A DNA stretch of 64,000 bases from Vicia villosa (Eukaryota > Streptophyta > Magnoliopsida > Fabales > Fabaceae). This document shows positions 11,277-21,366 of this stretch, piece by piece. The stretch covers positions 133,445,753 through 133,509,752 of the forward strand of contig NC_081185.1 in assembly GCF_029867415.1 (NCBI RefSeq). Reading direction: 5' to 3'. Both the position numbers and the translations under genes were made by a program. The notes under the pieces are model-generated. The model worked only from the letters and a program-made list of their open reading frames with translations, made no database searches and had not been told where the DNA came from. How positions within the stretch are numbered: the first letter of the stretch is position 1; every line of letters begins with the position of its first letter.

Positions 11277-12417
11277 CTTCTAGAAGAATAAAAATATTAT
11301 ACATTTACATAATAAAGTTGGTATTATTATTAAACAAAAAATGGTCATATAGACTCGTAAAACAAATCATGAAAGTTAAAATAAATACCTTACGATAAGT
11401 CCATATACTATTTTTCAAATTTAAATCAACCTGGCTCTAATCATATAATAAAATGCTCAATTTTCTTCTATCAAGTAATGACACGTAACTCTTAAAATTT
11501 GTAGCATTTTCACCATAACATTTAACATTTTGTAAACAAAAATCAACCACCAACCTAATATCGGTGTTGCAGGCTTTTGTCAACTTGGCCATCATCATGA
11601 CACCTCTAAAATTTCTTTTAATTTTAGTCTTAATAGACGTGATTGTAGAAGAGGTGTGGTTAAATCATACATCCATGTTGAAACAACAAACGATAATAAA
11701 CATATTACCTCATAATCATTTTACTTAAGACAAGAATTTCATCAACAAAGACACCTAATCTGAGATTTATGGTACATATATATGGTATATATATTACTTC
11801 ATATATTCCTAACAACACTTCATTAGAATAGAATCATAAACATTTTGCTTAAAACAACATCAACAAAAACAACACTAAAAATGAAAGTAAAAAACATATT
11901 TTACTTAACTCATGGTACACATGAACTTTACTTAACTCATGGAATATATGGACTTTTTTCAACATCAACACAACAAAGAAAAAACCTATTTCCATTTTTA
12001 TCAACATAATCACAATAATAGAATCCACACAACAAAAACTAACTTTTATAAGTTAGCGCAGGGATAAAGTGAAGTGAGTGAGTTATGTACGAAATACGTG
12101 ATATAGAAGATAAACAATGGTCGAGGAAGATTCTTTAATGTTTGGTTATCTTTCCTTCGTTTCAAGCTATGTTTGATCTTTAACGGTGTTATGGAATTGA
12201 AGGGAAGAAACACATGTTGATGTTCAAAAACTTAGGTGTGTTGGAATGGATGATGTTTAAAAATTGATTATGGAATATGAATTTAGATGTTAGGGCATTT
12301 AGATGGAGATGATGAAGAAGATGAATATCACCTAGGATATATTATCTGAAAATACCCTATAGTTTCAGAAGAGAATGATGATAAATGAGTGTTAGAAAGT
12401 AAATGAATAGATATCTC
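11277..12417. other. AT-rich stretch between CACTA remnants
   Basis: No intact ORF. It contains scattered repeats (AACATCAACA, TTACTTAACTCATGG twice at about 11905-11942) and probably represents the 5' side of the decayed CACTA gene. No promoter or end could be assigned. Confidence 0.4.
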
Positions 12418-13866
12418 ACTACAAAAAGTCTTTGAACTTGCCAAGGGTAAACCTAAAAAAAAAAAAAACATAACGTTGGTTGGGGTAAAGTCCCTCGCAA
12501 CGTTCAAATATGAAGAAAAAAACAAAATTGCTTGGGGTCACCCCTCACAAAGAAGAAAGAGGAAAAATTTGAATTTTGAAAAATTTATTTCTGACGGCCA
12601 GCCCCTGACAAAAAGAAATGACGCCAAGTGTCAAATCGGAGGCAACATTTTGCGATGGGGCACCCCTAGGAAATATTCCAACGTGCATTAGCGAGGGGTT
12701 ATCCAACGCCACCTAGACAACTTTTGTCACCTCACTACATTGTGCAAACTGCGCGTGCAGGCTGCATTTTTCAAAGTTGCAGTTAGCGAGGGGCTACTCC
12801 ACGCTCTTGTTGACCGTTTCTTTTACGAGGAGAGACCCATCGTAAATAAACATGTACAACAAATCCGTTCAACCACTTCACCGCTTCACTTCTATTAATT
12901 GAATGAACACAAATTCCAAATCCACTTTTCTCCTCTCTGTGCAACTATATTCTTCTTCCTCTCAACTAAAACCCATTTCCATTGTTTCACAACATCATAT
13001 CAATAATTTTTCAGGTAAATATATTAATTGGTTTTGTTATGTGTTTAATTTATTTTTAGAGTTACTTTGTATTCTTTATTTTGTTTTCATTTTTTGTTTT
13101 TCATGTATCAATTGGCTTATTTAAAAGGAGCAAGTAAAACTTTAAGAAATACAACAATTTGTTCATCAATTTCAGGTACACATTAATATTTTTTTTGTTT
13201 TTTTGGCATATAATATATTGAAGTAGTAGATATATTCTGTGGATATATTTGTTTTGTATGTTTTTGGTTTGTGTTACAATATAAACGGTTAAGTAATTTT
13301 TTTTTAAATTATTTTCGGATTAATTATTATATGGACTATATTTATTAATATTTTTTTATAAATAACTAATAAATAATATATATATATACATTGATTTGAA
13401 AAACAATATGTATATTTTAAAAAACAGTATATATATTTTAAAAATACAGTATATATATTTTAAAAAAAACAATTTATATTTCCTCTCGGTTGGACAATCC
13501 AACCGAAGGAATAAATAAATTAAAATTTAAAAAAGAAGAAGAGAAACACATTTTAAAAATATATAACTAAAACATAGAGAATAAATTTACTTGAAATTAA
13601 AAAAAAATTAAGGTGCCAATTAAAAAAATATAATAGATAAAATTTAAATTAAAAAGCGCCTTTTAAAATTTAAATAGATACATTATAAAAAAATGCAAGA
13701 GTTGTGATTCGAAGCGTGATCTCTTAAATCATATTTTCCCTCAGTTGAATGTATAAACTGAGAAAATAGATGATATATTTTTTAATTAAAAATTATATTT
13801 AAATTAAGTCGGCTAGTGAAAGCGACATTATTTTGGCTGAATAAAAAATTGAGGAAATTTTTTGTT
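12418..13866. mobile_element. CACTA left terminus with subterminal repeats and leader-like region
   Basis: Starts CACTACAAAAAGTC, a typical CACTA outer end. It is followed over about 400 bases by repeated G-rich motifs such as GCGAGGGGTTATCCAACGC (about 12690), GCGAGGGGCTACTCCACGC (about 12785) and CACCCCTMRSAAA-type sequences in both orientations, as in CACTA subterminal regions. From about 12850 there is a pyrimidine-rich leader-like segment, then AT-rich DNA without coding sequence, up to the target duplication of MULE-2. The matching right end was not found. MULE-2 may have inserted into this element. Confidence 0.5.
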
Positions 13867-13875
13867 ATGAAATGT

Positions 13876-14090
13876 GAAAAAAAATCCAAATAACCATGTT
13901 TAAAAAAAATTTACCCCAAAAACCATCTTTTCAGAAAAATTATCTGCATGACCAGGTTTGGGAGGTGGCCTACACATAGGAGCCACCTCCCGTGGCGCCA
14001 AATTACATTTTCCCCTTCATATGCGCCATCTGGGGTGGCGCCATTGTGCATTTAGAACCTTCAAGCCACCTTGGGTGGCGCCTATATGTC
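13876..14090 (+). repeat. MULE-2 left terminal inverted repeat
   Basis: Inverted match to 21145-21357, with shared blocks CAAATAACCATGTTTAAAAA, GACCAGGTTTGGGAGGTGGC, CTCCCGTGGCGCCAA, CCTTCATATGCGCCA and AAGCCACCTTGGGTGGCGCC. Contains three GGCGCC sites (13994, 14037, 14077). Small indels and substitutions separate the two arms. Confidence 0.93.
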
Positions 14091-14664
14091 CCCTATTTTT
14101 TTTTTGTTTTTTTTTTTTTTGAAATTGTTTTTACATTTTTTTTTATTTTTTTATTTTTTTATTTTTATTTTTTAATATTGTTTTAACATATTTTTAAAAA
14201 AATTTATTAAATAAATAATTAGACAGGTAGTGTTTAATGATATAAATAGGGAAGAAACATTACAAATACGAGAAATACAGGAAAAACATTACAAATACGG
14301 GAAGTACGGGACAAACATTACAAATACGAAAAAAAAAGAATATTTTTAAAACATTAAGATTATTCTATTCATGACCCCTCTGACCGCCAATTCCGCAATC
14401 TGGAATTGTTCAAATCTGTTGGAAAGGTTCTCGACGACCCCCTTCTTGACGACCCCCTAGCCCGACCCCCCTATTCCTTGGTTGTTCTTGTTGTGTTTGG
14501 GTAGGTGGGCCTCAGATTAGCCCCTCCATGCGCTCGTTGGACATGTAGTCTTGTATCATGTTGTCAAATAGTCGGGTCCCCGTGCCCTCAAAGATTGGTC
14601 TTGGCGGTGGAGTTGCGTCATATGGTCGGTAAAACCCAGCGCTTGATTGGCCTTGGAAAAAAGG

Positions 14665-14850
14665 CATTGTTTGTTGGGGTGTGGTGTAGCCATATTGTTG
14701 GTGTTGTGATTGTTGGGGTGTGGTGTAGCCATACTGTTGGTGTTGTGATTGTTGGGGGTGTGGAGTAGCCATATTGTTGGTGTTGTGATTGTTGGGGTGT
14801 GGAGTAGCCATATTGTTGGTGTTGTGATTGTTGGGAGGTATGGTAAAGTG
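14665..14850 (-). repeat. 39-bp tandem repeat in the PMD tail
   Basis: Four to five head-to-tail copies of a 39-base unit encode QSQHQQYGYTTPQ on the minus strand. One copy contains an extra G (near 14757) that shifts the frame, a slippage-type lesion. Confidence 0.9.
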
Positions 14851-14929
14851 ACGATTGAGTGATCATTTGCTCGTTTGGGTCGTATTCATCATCTGGACCC
14901 ATGTCGGGCCTGGGTTGCCTATTGGAGTT

Positions 14930-15130
14930 GGAGGGGCCGACGTCATGGTGTTGTTGGGTGAAGCCCCATGATTGTTGTTGGATGGGTTACCTAGTGGAGG
15001 TGGAGGGGCCGACGTCGTGGTGTTGTTGGGTGAAGCCCCATGATTGTTGTTGGATGGGTTGCCTAGTGGAGGGGTCAGCGTCATGGAGCTGTTGAGTGAA
15101 GCCCCATGATTGTTGTTGGATGGGTTGATT
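14930..15130 (-). repeat. Second tandem repeat (about 63-69 bp) in the PMD tail
   Basis: Three copies of a unit encoding QPIQQQSWGFTQQ plus a variable xDxxPSTSTR end. Unit length varies by insertion of TCCACC-type codons. The third copy carries the TAA at 14987-14989. Confidence 0.88.
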
Positions 15131-16744
15131 TTGGTAGGGCGTTGGTGTTGTTTGATATTCTTCATGGTAAGGTTGTTCGAAGGTTTGACGTTGTTGGCGT
15201 TGTTGGCGTTGTTGGGGTGGTTGTTGGTTGTATTGTTGTTGGCGGGGGTCGTGTAGGTAGTAGGGGTCGGACACATACATATCGGGGGTTGTGACTGTTC
15301 TATACCAATTCACGTAGTCTGCGGTTGGATACATCGGGAGTTGGGCAACAGGGAATTGTAGTAGACGGCGGCGACGCTGCTTCCACATCTCACAAAGTTC
15401 AGGTGCGAATGAATGATAATCTGCGTGATCCCATTGGTGATTGACTCTTCTAAGATGCCAACAACCCAGATCAGTGGGGGGATCTGGGATTGGTTGATGC
15501 ATGCCAAACTGGAGTCTCACACTGTCAGATTGGTGCATCTCCACGATGTTGAACCTTATTATAGGTGTCACCGCAGTCCAAACTTCTTGGTCACTTTCGT
15601 TGGGCTCATGGTTTAGCATCAAGTATGGTCTCCAATTAAACTGCGTAGGAGAAAAGAATAATATATTATTAAAAAAGATGATGGATTGTAATACATCTAT
15701 ATGATCATATAAAAGTTTAGTGGTAATACATCTTCAGCTCAGAGGTGATCCAATAGTTGCCGATACAAAATAATATTCTCCCTCGGATTCTTGCTGTAAT
15801 TCAATTTAGGATCACAGAACCTAAAAAAAAAGAGCAAACATGTTATTTCAGATTTTTATGTAAAAGAGAGTTAGCATTCAAGGGATAGCGTTGAAAAAGA
15901 CGTACCTTGTTGCTTAAGGGAATGTGTAGTTGTTCCTGCCTGCAGGGGATAGCGTAGGCATTCTCCACCAACCCCATACTTGTAGGAGGAACGCACATCC
16001 ATAGAAGGTGCACTTCTCGGCAACCGTGTTCTTACAAAGCGATTGGTATAACATCGCCAAAACGGCAGACCCCCAACTATATTTCCTAATCTTGCTAATA
16101 CTATCAAATTTACTTAAATAAAAAAAGTTGACAGTGTTACCTGTCGACTCTGGGAATAAAAGGTTACCAAACATTAGCATGATATAGACCTTAGTCAATA
16201 ACCAAACATCATCCTCGGTAGAGTTGTCGTGCATACAGAGTTCATCATAATAAGATTTAAGGGAGGCCAGACTGATACCCTGGCCTCTTGAACCTTGAGT
16301 AGGCACAACTAGATCTCTTCCCAACACTCTCTCACATAGTGAATTAGCATGTTGAATAGATCCATTAACAGCCTTGCCATCAATGGGCAGACCAAGCAAC
16401 ATATAAACATCCTCTAGAGTAATCGTACACTCACCTATTGGAAGATGAAACGTGTGGGTTTCAGGCCTCCATCGCTCTTGTAACGCAAGGATGAATTTTC
16501 TGTCGATGGTGTTGTTGTGCATTTTTATGACATGTCCGAAGCCACATGCTTGTAGATTTGGAATGTTCCTCTCGTCATGTTCAACATAGGTGTGAGAACG
16601 TGTACGGAATCGGTCAACATCCTAAAAACCACGAATAAATAGATTAAACTGGATATCATATAAGTATAGATGTTTAGAAAAAAATAAGTATGAACTTACA
16701 TATGTCGCCAAGTTCGCTCTAGTTCCTCTGTGGTTTTCACCCAT

Positions 16745-17786
16745 GGTAAGAAGTTGAGCCATTTTTTTGAACTCTGAAACTTTTCTGCGGATTTGAAAAT
16801 GATAAGTGTTTGTGAAGATAACAGATGAAATGTTGATGAAAAGAGAGTATTCTATGAGAGTATTTATAGAGGGGGTGGTTGTTGCTGATGTTTAGTGCAT
16901 GACAACCAAGTGGCGAGCATGCATGTGATACAGATCTCAAAGTAATAAAGAAGGGTTCACATGCATTTTGTGTTCTGGGCAGAATAGACTAGGCGTGCAT
17001 GCATTCTATGTTATGTACAGAATAGACTAGACGTGCCTGCATCCCGTGTTCTGTGACGAATTGACTAGGCATGCATGCATACAGTGTTCTGTTGCAGGTA
17101 GATCACATGCACGCATAAGAGTGGGCCAAATTAGGGTTTTGCGTGTGGGGACCACAACTCCTACACATGTGCCATCCCATGTGGCGCCAACATACAAAAT
17201 TAGGGCAAAAACAATTAATTAACACATATGCTGTGGTGGCGCCAACATGTACTTTTATTTTTTTTTATTTTTTTTTATTTTTAGGGTTTAGGGTTTCACG
17301 TTTGTTGTTTCACCGCAAATAATTAGTGTACAGTATGCGCAACTCGACTGTGCACGTCTGTGACAATACAGGTATTCATTTTCCATCAACTTTATTCGCA
17401 TGTGATTGTACAATATGCACAACTCAGTATGGTTGTGTCTGGTCAAGTCGACTGTGCAGCAATGTCATGCATACCTCAAATCAACTCAGTACGTCTGTGA
17501 CGATACAGGCATTCATTTTCCATCAATTTTATTCGCATGTGATTGTATAGTATGCACAACTCAGTATGGCTGTGTCTGGTCAAGTCGACTGTGCAGCAAT
17601 GTCATGCATACCTCAAATCAACTCAGTACGTCTGTGACGATACAAGCATTCATTTTCCATCAGTATGCATTCATATAAACCCTAATTGACTTCACCCAAT
17701 GTTCGTCTACATAAAGGAAGCCTCTAATGTGAAAAATAACACAACTCATTACACATCTCATTACACATCTCACTACACACTCAACA
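16745..17786. promoter_or_regulatory. Divergent promoter region between PMD and transposase of MULE-2
   Basis: About 1.04 kb separates the two divergent start codons. It holds degenerate repeats of about 55 bp around 16955-17095 (TGCATGCATTCTGTGTTCTG-like with AGAATAGACTAG). Two GTGGCGCCAACA sites (17183 and 17238) match motifs in both terminal repeats, and a 137-bp tandem repeat precedes the transposase. The transposase leader (about 17720-17786) is rich in CATCTCATTACACATCTCAC repeats. No TATA box was assigned with confidence. Confidence 0.6.
17345..17665. repeat. 137-bp tandem repeat upstream of the MULE-2 transposase
   Basis: About 2.3 copies; the marker ACGTCTGTGAC recurs at 17354, 17491 and 17628 (period 137). 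Each unit contains CATTCATTTTCCATCA, GTGTCTGGTCAAGTCGACTG and GTCATGCATACCTCAAATC. Short ORFs that cross it are repeats of themselves and are not genes. Confidence 0.95.
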
Positions 17787-20169
17787 ATGGCCCCTCCACA
17801 ATACATTATCAACGCTCATGTTTTTGGCGAGACATATGACAACGAAGAAGTTGGTTTTCTGTTTAGAAACGTTGAGGTTACACTATTTTGTTTAAGCAGA
17901 AAAGCAAATTTCAATTACTTCAAAGAGAGATTAGAGACGAAGCTTGCACTGGGTGGTGTATTCCAATTTTTTTACCAATATCGATTTCTTCGTGGGGACA
18001 ACCCGGTCAAGTTTATCCAAGTTGAGATCAAAGATGATGAAGACGTGCAAAATATGTTCGCCAATCATGAGTATTTTGGTTACGACTACATAGAACTGTA
18101 TGTTACTCTACCAAAAGTTCAACCCACGCAATTGGTTGAGTCACAAGTCATTGATGCACTTGAAGACGAGTAAGCAGAGGTCGACGTTGTAGATGAAGAA
18201 GAAGAAGCACCGGAAATAGAATTTGATAACTTGGTCAACGAGGAAAGTGAAGACAAACCGGACGTTGTTGTGCCACCAGATCAAGTGCATATGCCTCCAG
18301 CGCACATGAGGAACTTGAACTTTGATGGGGATGAACCATCGACTGATATTTTCTATGATCCATATACTCAAACAGATGCACGGTTAAAAGAAGGAGACAG
18401 ATTTCGTTCAAAGGAGGCATGTATCATGGATATAAAAAGATTTCATATGGCAAACAATGTTGATTTTAAAGTTGATCGCGCCAACGTTGAGAGGTACAAA
18501 ATTAAGTGTAGAAACACTGATTGTGGATTCAGGTTGCATGCATCATACAGGAAGAAAAGTGATTCATGGGTGATATGATATATTTCCCAAGATCGTGTGT
18601 TAACACAAATGTTTCACAAGATCACCGTAAGCTAAGTTATGATATTATATGTCAAGAAATCTTGCCTCTAGTTGACAAAGATCCATCGTTAAAGGTGAAA
18701 ACGATAATCTCTCATATCGTTGCAACTTACAATTACACTCCGTCTTATAGAAAGGCGTGGCTGGCGAAGACCAAAGCGATCGAACTTGTGTATGGAAATT
18801 GGGAGGATTCGTACAAACGACTCCCACGTTTCTTATATGCGCTTCAAATTTATGCTCCTGGAACCGTTACTATTTTAGAGACCCTTCCGGCGCAATCTCC
18901 AGACGGAACGTGCCTTCAAGGAAATGTGATATTCCACAGGCTTTTCTGGGCTTTCCGCCCATGTGTTCAAGGATTTGCGTATTGCAAACCAATTATTCAA
19001 ATAGATGGCACTTGGTTGTACGGAAAATATAAAGGGACCTTGTTGATGGCTGTGGCACAAGACGGAAATAATAACATTTTTCCTGTTGCGTTCGCTCTTG
19101 TGGAAGGAGAAGCTGCTGGAGGTTGGGGTTTCTTTCTCAGAAATCTTCGGACACACGTTGCCCCCAACCTGGACTCTGTTTGATTTCAAACAGACATGCT
19201 TCCATCGAGAGTGCGTACAACAATCCAGCAAACGGGTGGCAAAACCCACCTTTAACGCATGTTTACTGTATTCGACACATTGCACAAAATTTCATGTGAG
19301 AGATAAAGGACAAGGCTCTTCGGAAGACTCTTGTCAATGTCGGATATGCATTAACTCAACCGACGTTCCAATATTATCGACATGAAATTGTAGCGGCAAA
19401 TCCAGATGCAGGCAGATGGGTAGATAATCTAGCTAGAGAGAAATGGACCAGATCATACGACAACGGGAAGCAATGGGGGCACATGACTAAAAATCTTGTG
19501 GAGTCTATGAACGGAATGTTTAAGGGCATCAGACACCTTCTGATTACTGCCTTGGTTCAAGCAACATACTATAGGATGGCTTCTCTTTTCGCATGAAGAG
19601 GTGAGCGTTGGAGTGCAGTTCTAGAATCCGGGCAAGTATTCAGCGAAACCTGCGTCAAATTCATGTAAGAGCAATCTGCCAAAGCCAACAGCCACATTGT
19701 GACATCTTTCGACCGATTCAACCGGACCTTTAGTGTTAAAGAAACAATTGACCATAACGAGGGCCTTCCAAGACAACAATACAGGGTTCTTACAGACGAA
19801 GGGTGGTGCGATTGCGGAAAGTTTCAAGCCTTTCGCATGCCATGCTCTCATGTAATTGCAGCATGTTCGTATGCGCACCAAGATCCGTTAGCACTTTTAT
19901 CTCCCATTTACAAGGCGGATACCTTGCTCGGAGTGTATAACAATGCATTTCAAGTGATGGCAAAGGAGGATTATTGGCCTGCGTATGAAGGGGACGTGGT
20001 TTGGCATAATGATAACATGCAGAGAAAGAAAAGAGGTCGACCAAACAGCACCCGGATCAGAACTGAAATGGATCATGAGAAAATGGTACGAAAGTGTGGT
20101 ATATGTCGTGAAGTCGGGCACAATAAAAATACATGTCCTAACCGTGGATCAACCTCTACCAACAATTAG
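17787..20169 (+). pseudogene. MULE-2 transposase (MuDR-like), multiply interrupted
   Basis: Starts ATG at 17787. Residues about 5-112 form a PB1-like N-terminal domain (ending in a KDDEDVQNMF and YIELYV pattern). An acidic linker follows, then the MuDR DNA-binding region (about 18390-18575; Cys-x4-Cys in KCRNTDCGF). The MULE catalytic domain has IIQIDGTWLYGKYKGTLL (about 18990) as the first Asp region. Near the end come the SWIM zinc motif CDCGKFQAFRMPCSHVI (about 19808-19858) and a CCHC knuckle CGICREVGHNKNTC (about 20095-20137). The reading frame is broken by TAA at 18171-18173, TGA at 18576-18578, frame changes near 18590 and 19180, TGA at 19594-19596 and TAA at about 19666. No functional full-length protein can come from it. 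The family cuts and pastes DNA in the nucleus using a DDE catalytic triad. Confidence 0.93.
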
Positions 20170-20290
20170 TTGTATGTCATTTGTATTTTGTATTTGTACT
20201 GCTTATGTATTTGTATTTGTATTTGGACTGCTTATGTATTTGTATTTGTATTTGTACCGCTTATGTATTTGTATTATCTCTTATTAAATC
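20170..20290 (+). repeat. TTTGTA-rich repeat in the transposase 3' flank
   Basis: Three degenerate copies of a unit of about 33 bases (GCTTATGTATTTGTATTTG) lie immediately after the transposase stop. They probably lie in the 3' untranslated region. ORFs through this stretch are low-complexity artefacts. Confidence 0.7.
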
Positions 20291-20560
20291 AACTAGTTAT
20301 GTATTTGTCTTGTAGTGAAATTGTCTTCATGACCCATACTTTCAGTCTGTATTTTGGACAGTAAAATACCCATGCTTTCGTCTAGTCCCATCAAGTCAGA
20401 CATTGATCAGTGTGCCTTCATTTATCATACAAGTTAGACGTGCTTGTAAACAGTACGCAACAATACTCATTTTCTACCCACTACTATTATAAATTAGGGG
20501 TTCTTAGGGTTGAGTTTACACACAGAAACACAAACACAAACACCAAACACAAACACAACA

Positions 20561-20935
20561 ATGTCTCGCATTAGGCCAGATGGATGTCACCGGACAACAG
20601 AGCCGCCGCCCCGGAGATCAACATGGCGTATCGAACCTGAACCGGAGTATCGCAGAAGGAACGGACATGTCATATTCTCTCCCGTCAAACCTCCCATGCC
20701 GGTTATGTTTTGGAATATCTCTTCCGTCGAGCAACTCAAGAGGACTCTCATGACTTTTTTAGAAGGGGAATACGAATTCGGCGAACAGATCAGAAGCATC
20801 AAGAGGCTTAAAACAAGAGCCGATGTTGTGACCGGAGCAACAATAAGTTTCTGGGATAACATGGAATACGACATTGATTGCATTCAAATGATGCATGGAC
20901 CCAATGACATTGTTTTAACCGTAGTAATTTCTTAG
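20561..20935 (+). CDS. Third ORF of MULE-2, uncharacterised 124-residue protein, possibly PB1-like
   Basis: Uninterrupted ORF with ATG at 20561, preceded by an AC-rich leader (CAAACACAAACACAACA) similar in style to the transposase leader. It is in the same orientation as the transposase and about 390 bases downstream. The N-terminal 40 residues are basic and proline-rich (TEPPPRRS, EPEYRRRNG). The C-terminal half is compact: VEQLKRTLMTFLEG, then IRSIKRLKTR, then ATISFWDNMEYDIDCIQMM and NDIVLTVVIS at the very end. This end pattern (beta strand, acidic turn, short helix, beta strand) resembles the end of the transposase N-terminal domain (VEIKDDEDVQNMF...YIELYV), suggesting a free-standing PB1-like domain. 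I do not recognise the family. Its position recalls the second gene of maize MuDR, but I see no evidence of homology to that protein. It is the only coding sequence of MULE-2 without a lesion. Confidence 0.65.
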   Translation: MSRIRPDGCHRTTEPPPRRSTWRIEPEPEYRRRNGHVIFSPVKPPMPVMFWNISSVEQLKRTLMTFLEGEYEFGEQIRSIKRLKTRADVVTGATISFWDNMEYDIDCIQMMHGPNDIVLTVVIS

Positions 20936-21144
20936 ATGTTTTAGTTTTTCTTTTTTTGTTGGTTATTTTCAATGTACCTTTTAATTAATGAATGAAATAA
21001 TTTTTCCATGAACGCTCATGTTAGCTGATTCACTGATCTTATTTTCTTATTTAATATATATATTTTTTAAATATGTTAAAATAAAAACACAAAAAAACAC
21101 AAAAAAGAAAAACAAAATAAAATTAAAAAAAAAAAAAGCATAAG

Positions 21145-21357
21145 ACATTGGCGCCACCCAAGGTGGCTTGATAATTCAAATTGCACCTTTAAGCCACCCC
21201 AGGTGGCGCATATGAAGGGGGGTTTGGGTGTTGGCGCCACGGGAGGAGGCTCCTACGTGTAGGCCACCTCCCAAACCTGGTCATACAGGTAATTTTCCTG
21301 AAAACTTTGTTTTTTGGGTAAAAATTTTTTTAAACATGGTTATTTGGAATTTTTTTC
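21145..21357 (-). repeat. MULE-2 right terminal inverted repeat
   Basis: Inverted partner of 13876-14090. Contains GGCGCC at 21150 and 21233, and a GGTGGCGCATATG variant at about 21203. The outer end GGAATTTTTTTC abuts the target duplication at 21358-21366. Confidence 0.93.
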
Positions 21358-21366
21358 ATGAAATGT

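Larger units (their letters stand above)
14365..16744 (-). pseudogene. MULE-2 plant mobile domain (PMD) gene, disabled by nonsense changes
   Basis: Four-exon minus-strand gene: 16700-16744 (start ATG at 16744), 15906-16621, 15730-15820, and 15640 down to a terminal stop at 14365-14367. Splice sites are canonical (GTAAGT, AG|GTACGT). Exons 1-3 keep phase across every junction. The protein carries the PMD fold: GFGHVIKM near the start, FHLPIGECTITLEDVYMLLG, a GNLLFPE segment, YSWGSAVLAMLYQSLC, then LLQVWGWWRMP, FCDPK, WRPYL and VRLQFG. A Gln/Pro-rich repetitive tail and a CGIGGQRGHE terminus follow. Three in-frame stops are seen: TAA at 15914-15916, TGA at 15739-15741 (consistent with CGA to TGA) and TAA at 14987-14989 (consistent with CAA to TAA). 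A frame change lies in a G run near 14757. PMD proteins are nuclear; in Arabidopsis the host members MAIN and MAIL1 act in silencing. The role of transposon copies is unknown. Confidence 0.88.
13876..21357. mobile_element. MULE-2: complete Mutator-like element with PMD, transposase and a third ORF
   Basis: A 7,482-bp element bounded by a perfect 9-bp target-site duplication ATGAAATGT (13867-13875 and 21358-21366), the length expected for Mutator-like elements. It begins GAAAAAAAATCC and ends GGAATTTTTTTC, and the two ends are inverted repeats of roughly 200 bp. Contents in order: left TIR, a minus-strand PMD gene (14365-16744), a divergent promoter region with tandem repeats (16745-17786), a plus-strand MuDR-type transposase (17787-20169), a small plus-strand ORF (20561-20935), and the right TIR. 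The transposase and PMD carry nonsense and frameshift changes, while the small ORF is open. The same PMD/transposase head-to-head arrangement is seen in the older copy at 1-4960. Confidence 0.95.

Noticed and set aside
7652..12418. One CACTA element bounded by the ends at 7652 and 12418 and carrying the 9811-11276 gene
   Set aside because: On the plus strand 7652 is a right end and 12418 a left end, so they point away from the enclosed DNA; they belong to other elements.
14505..15294. Plus-strand ORFs rich in Gly, Val and Cys opposite the PMD tail
   Set aside because: Complement of the Gln/Pro repeat region; no domain and changing frames.
17345..17665. CRISPR-like array
   Set aside because: The 137-bp units are contiguous head-to-tail repeats without unique spacers, and the genome is eukaryotic.
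17326..17678. Overlapping ORFs before the MULE-2 transposase
   Set aside because: They are translations of the 137-bp tandem repeat in two frames, without start context or domain.
20170..20364. Small ORF rich in YLYLY/VFVF
   Set aside because: TTTGTA repeats in the transposase 3' flank; low complexity.
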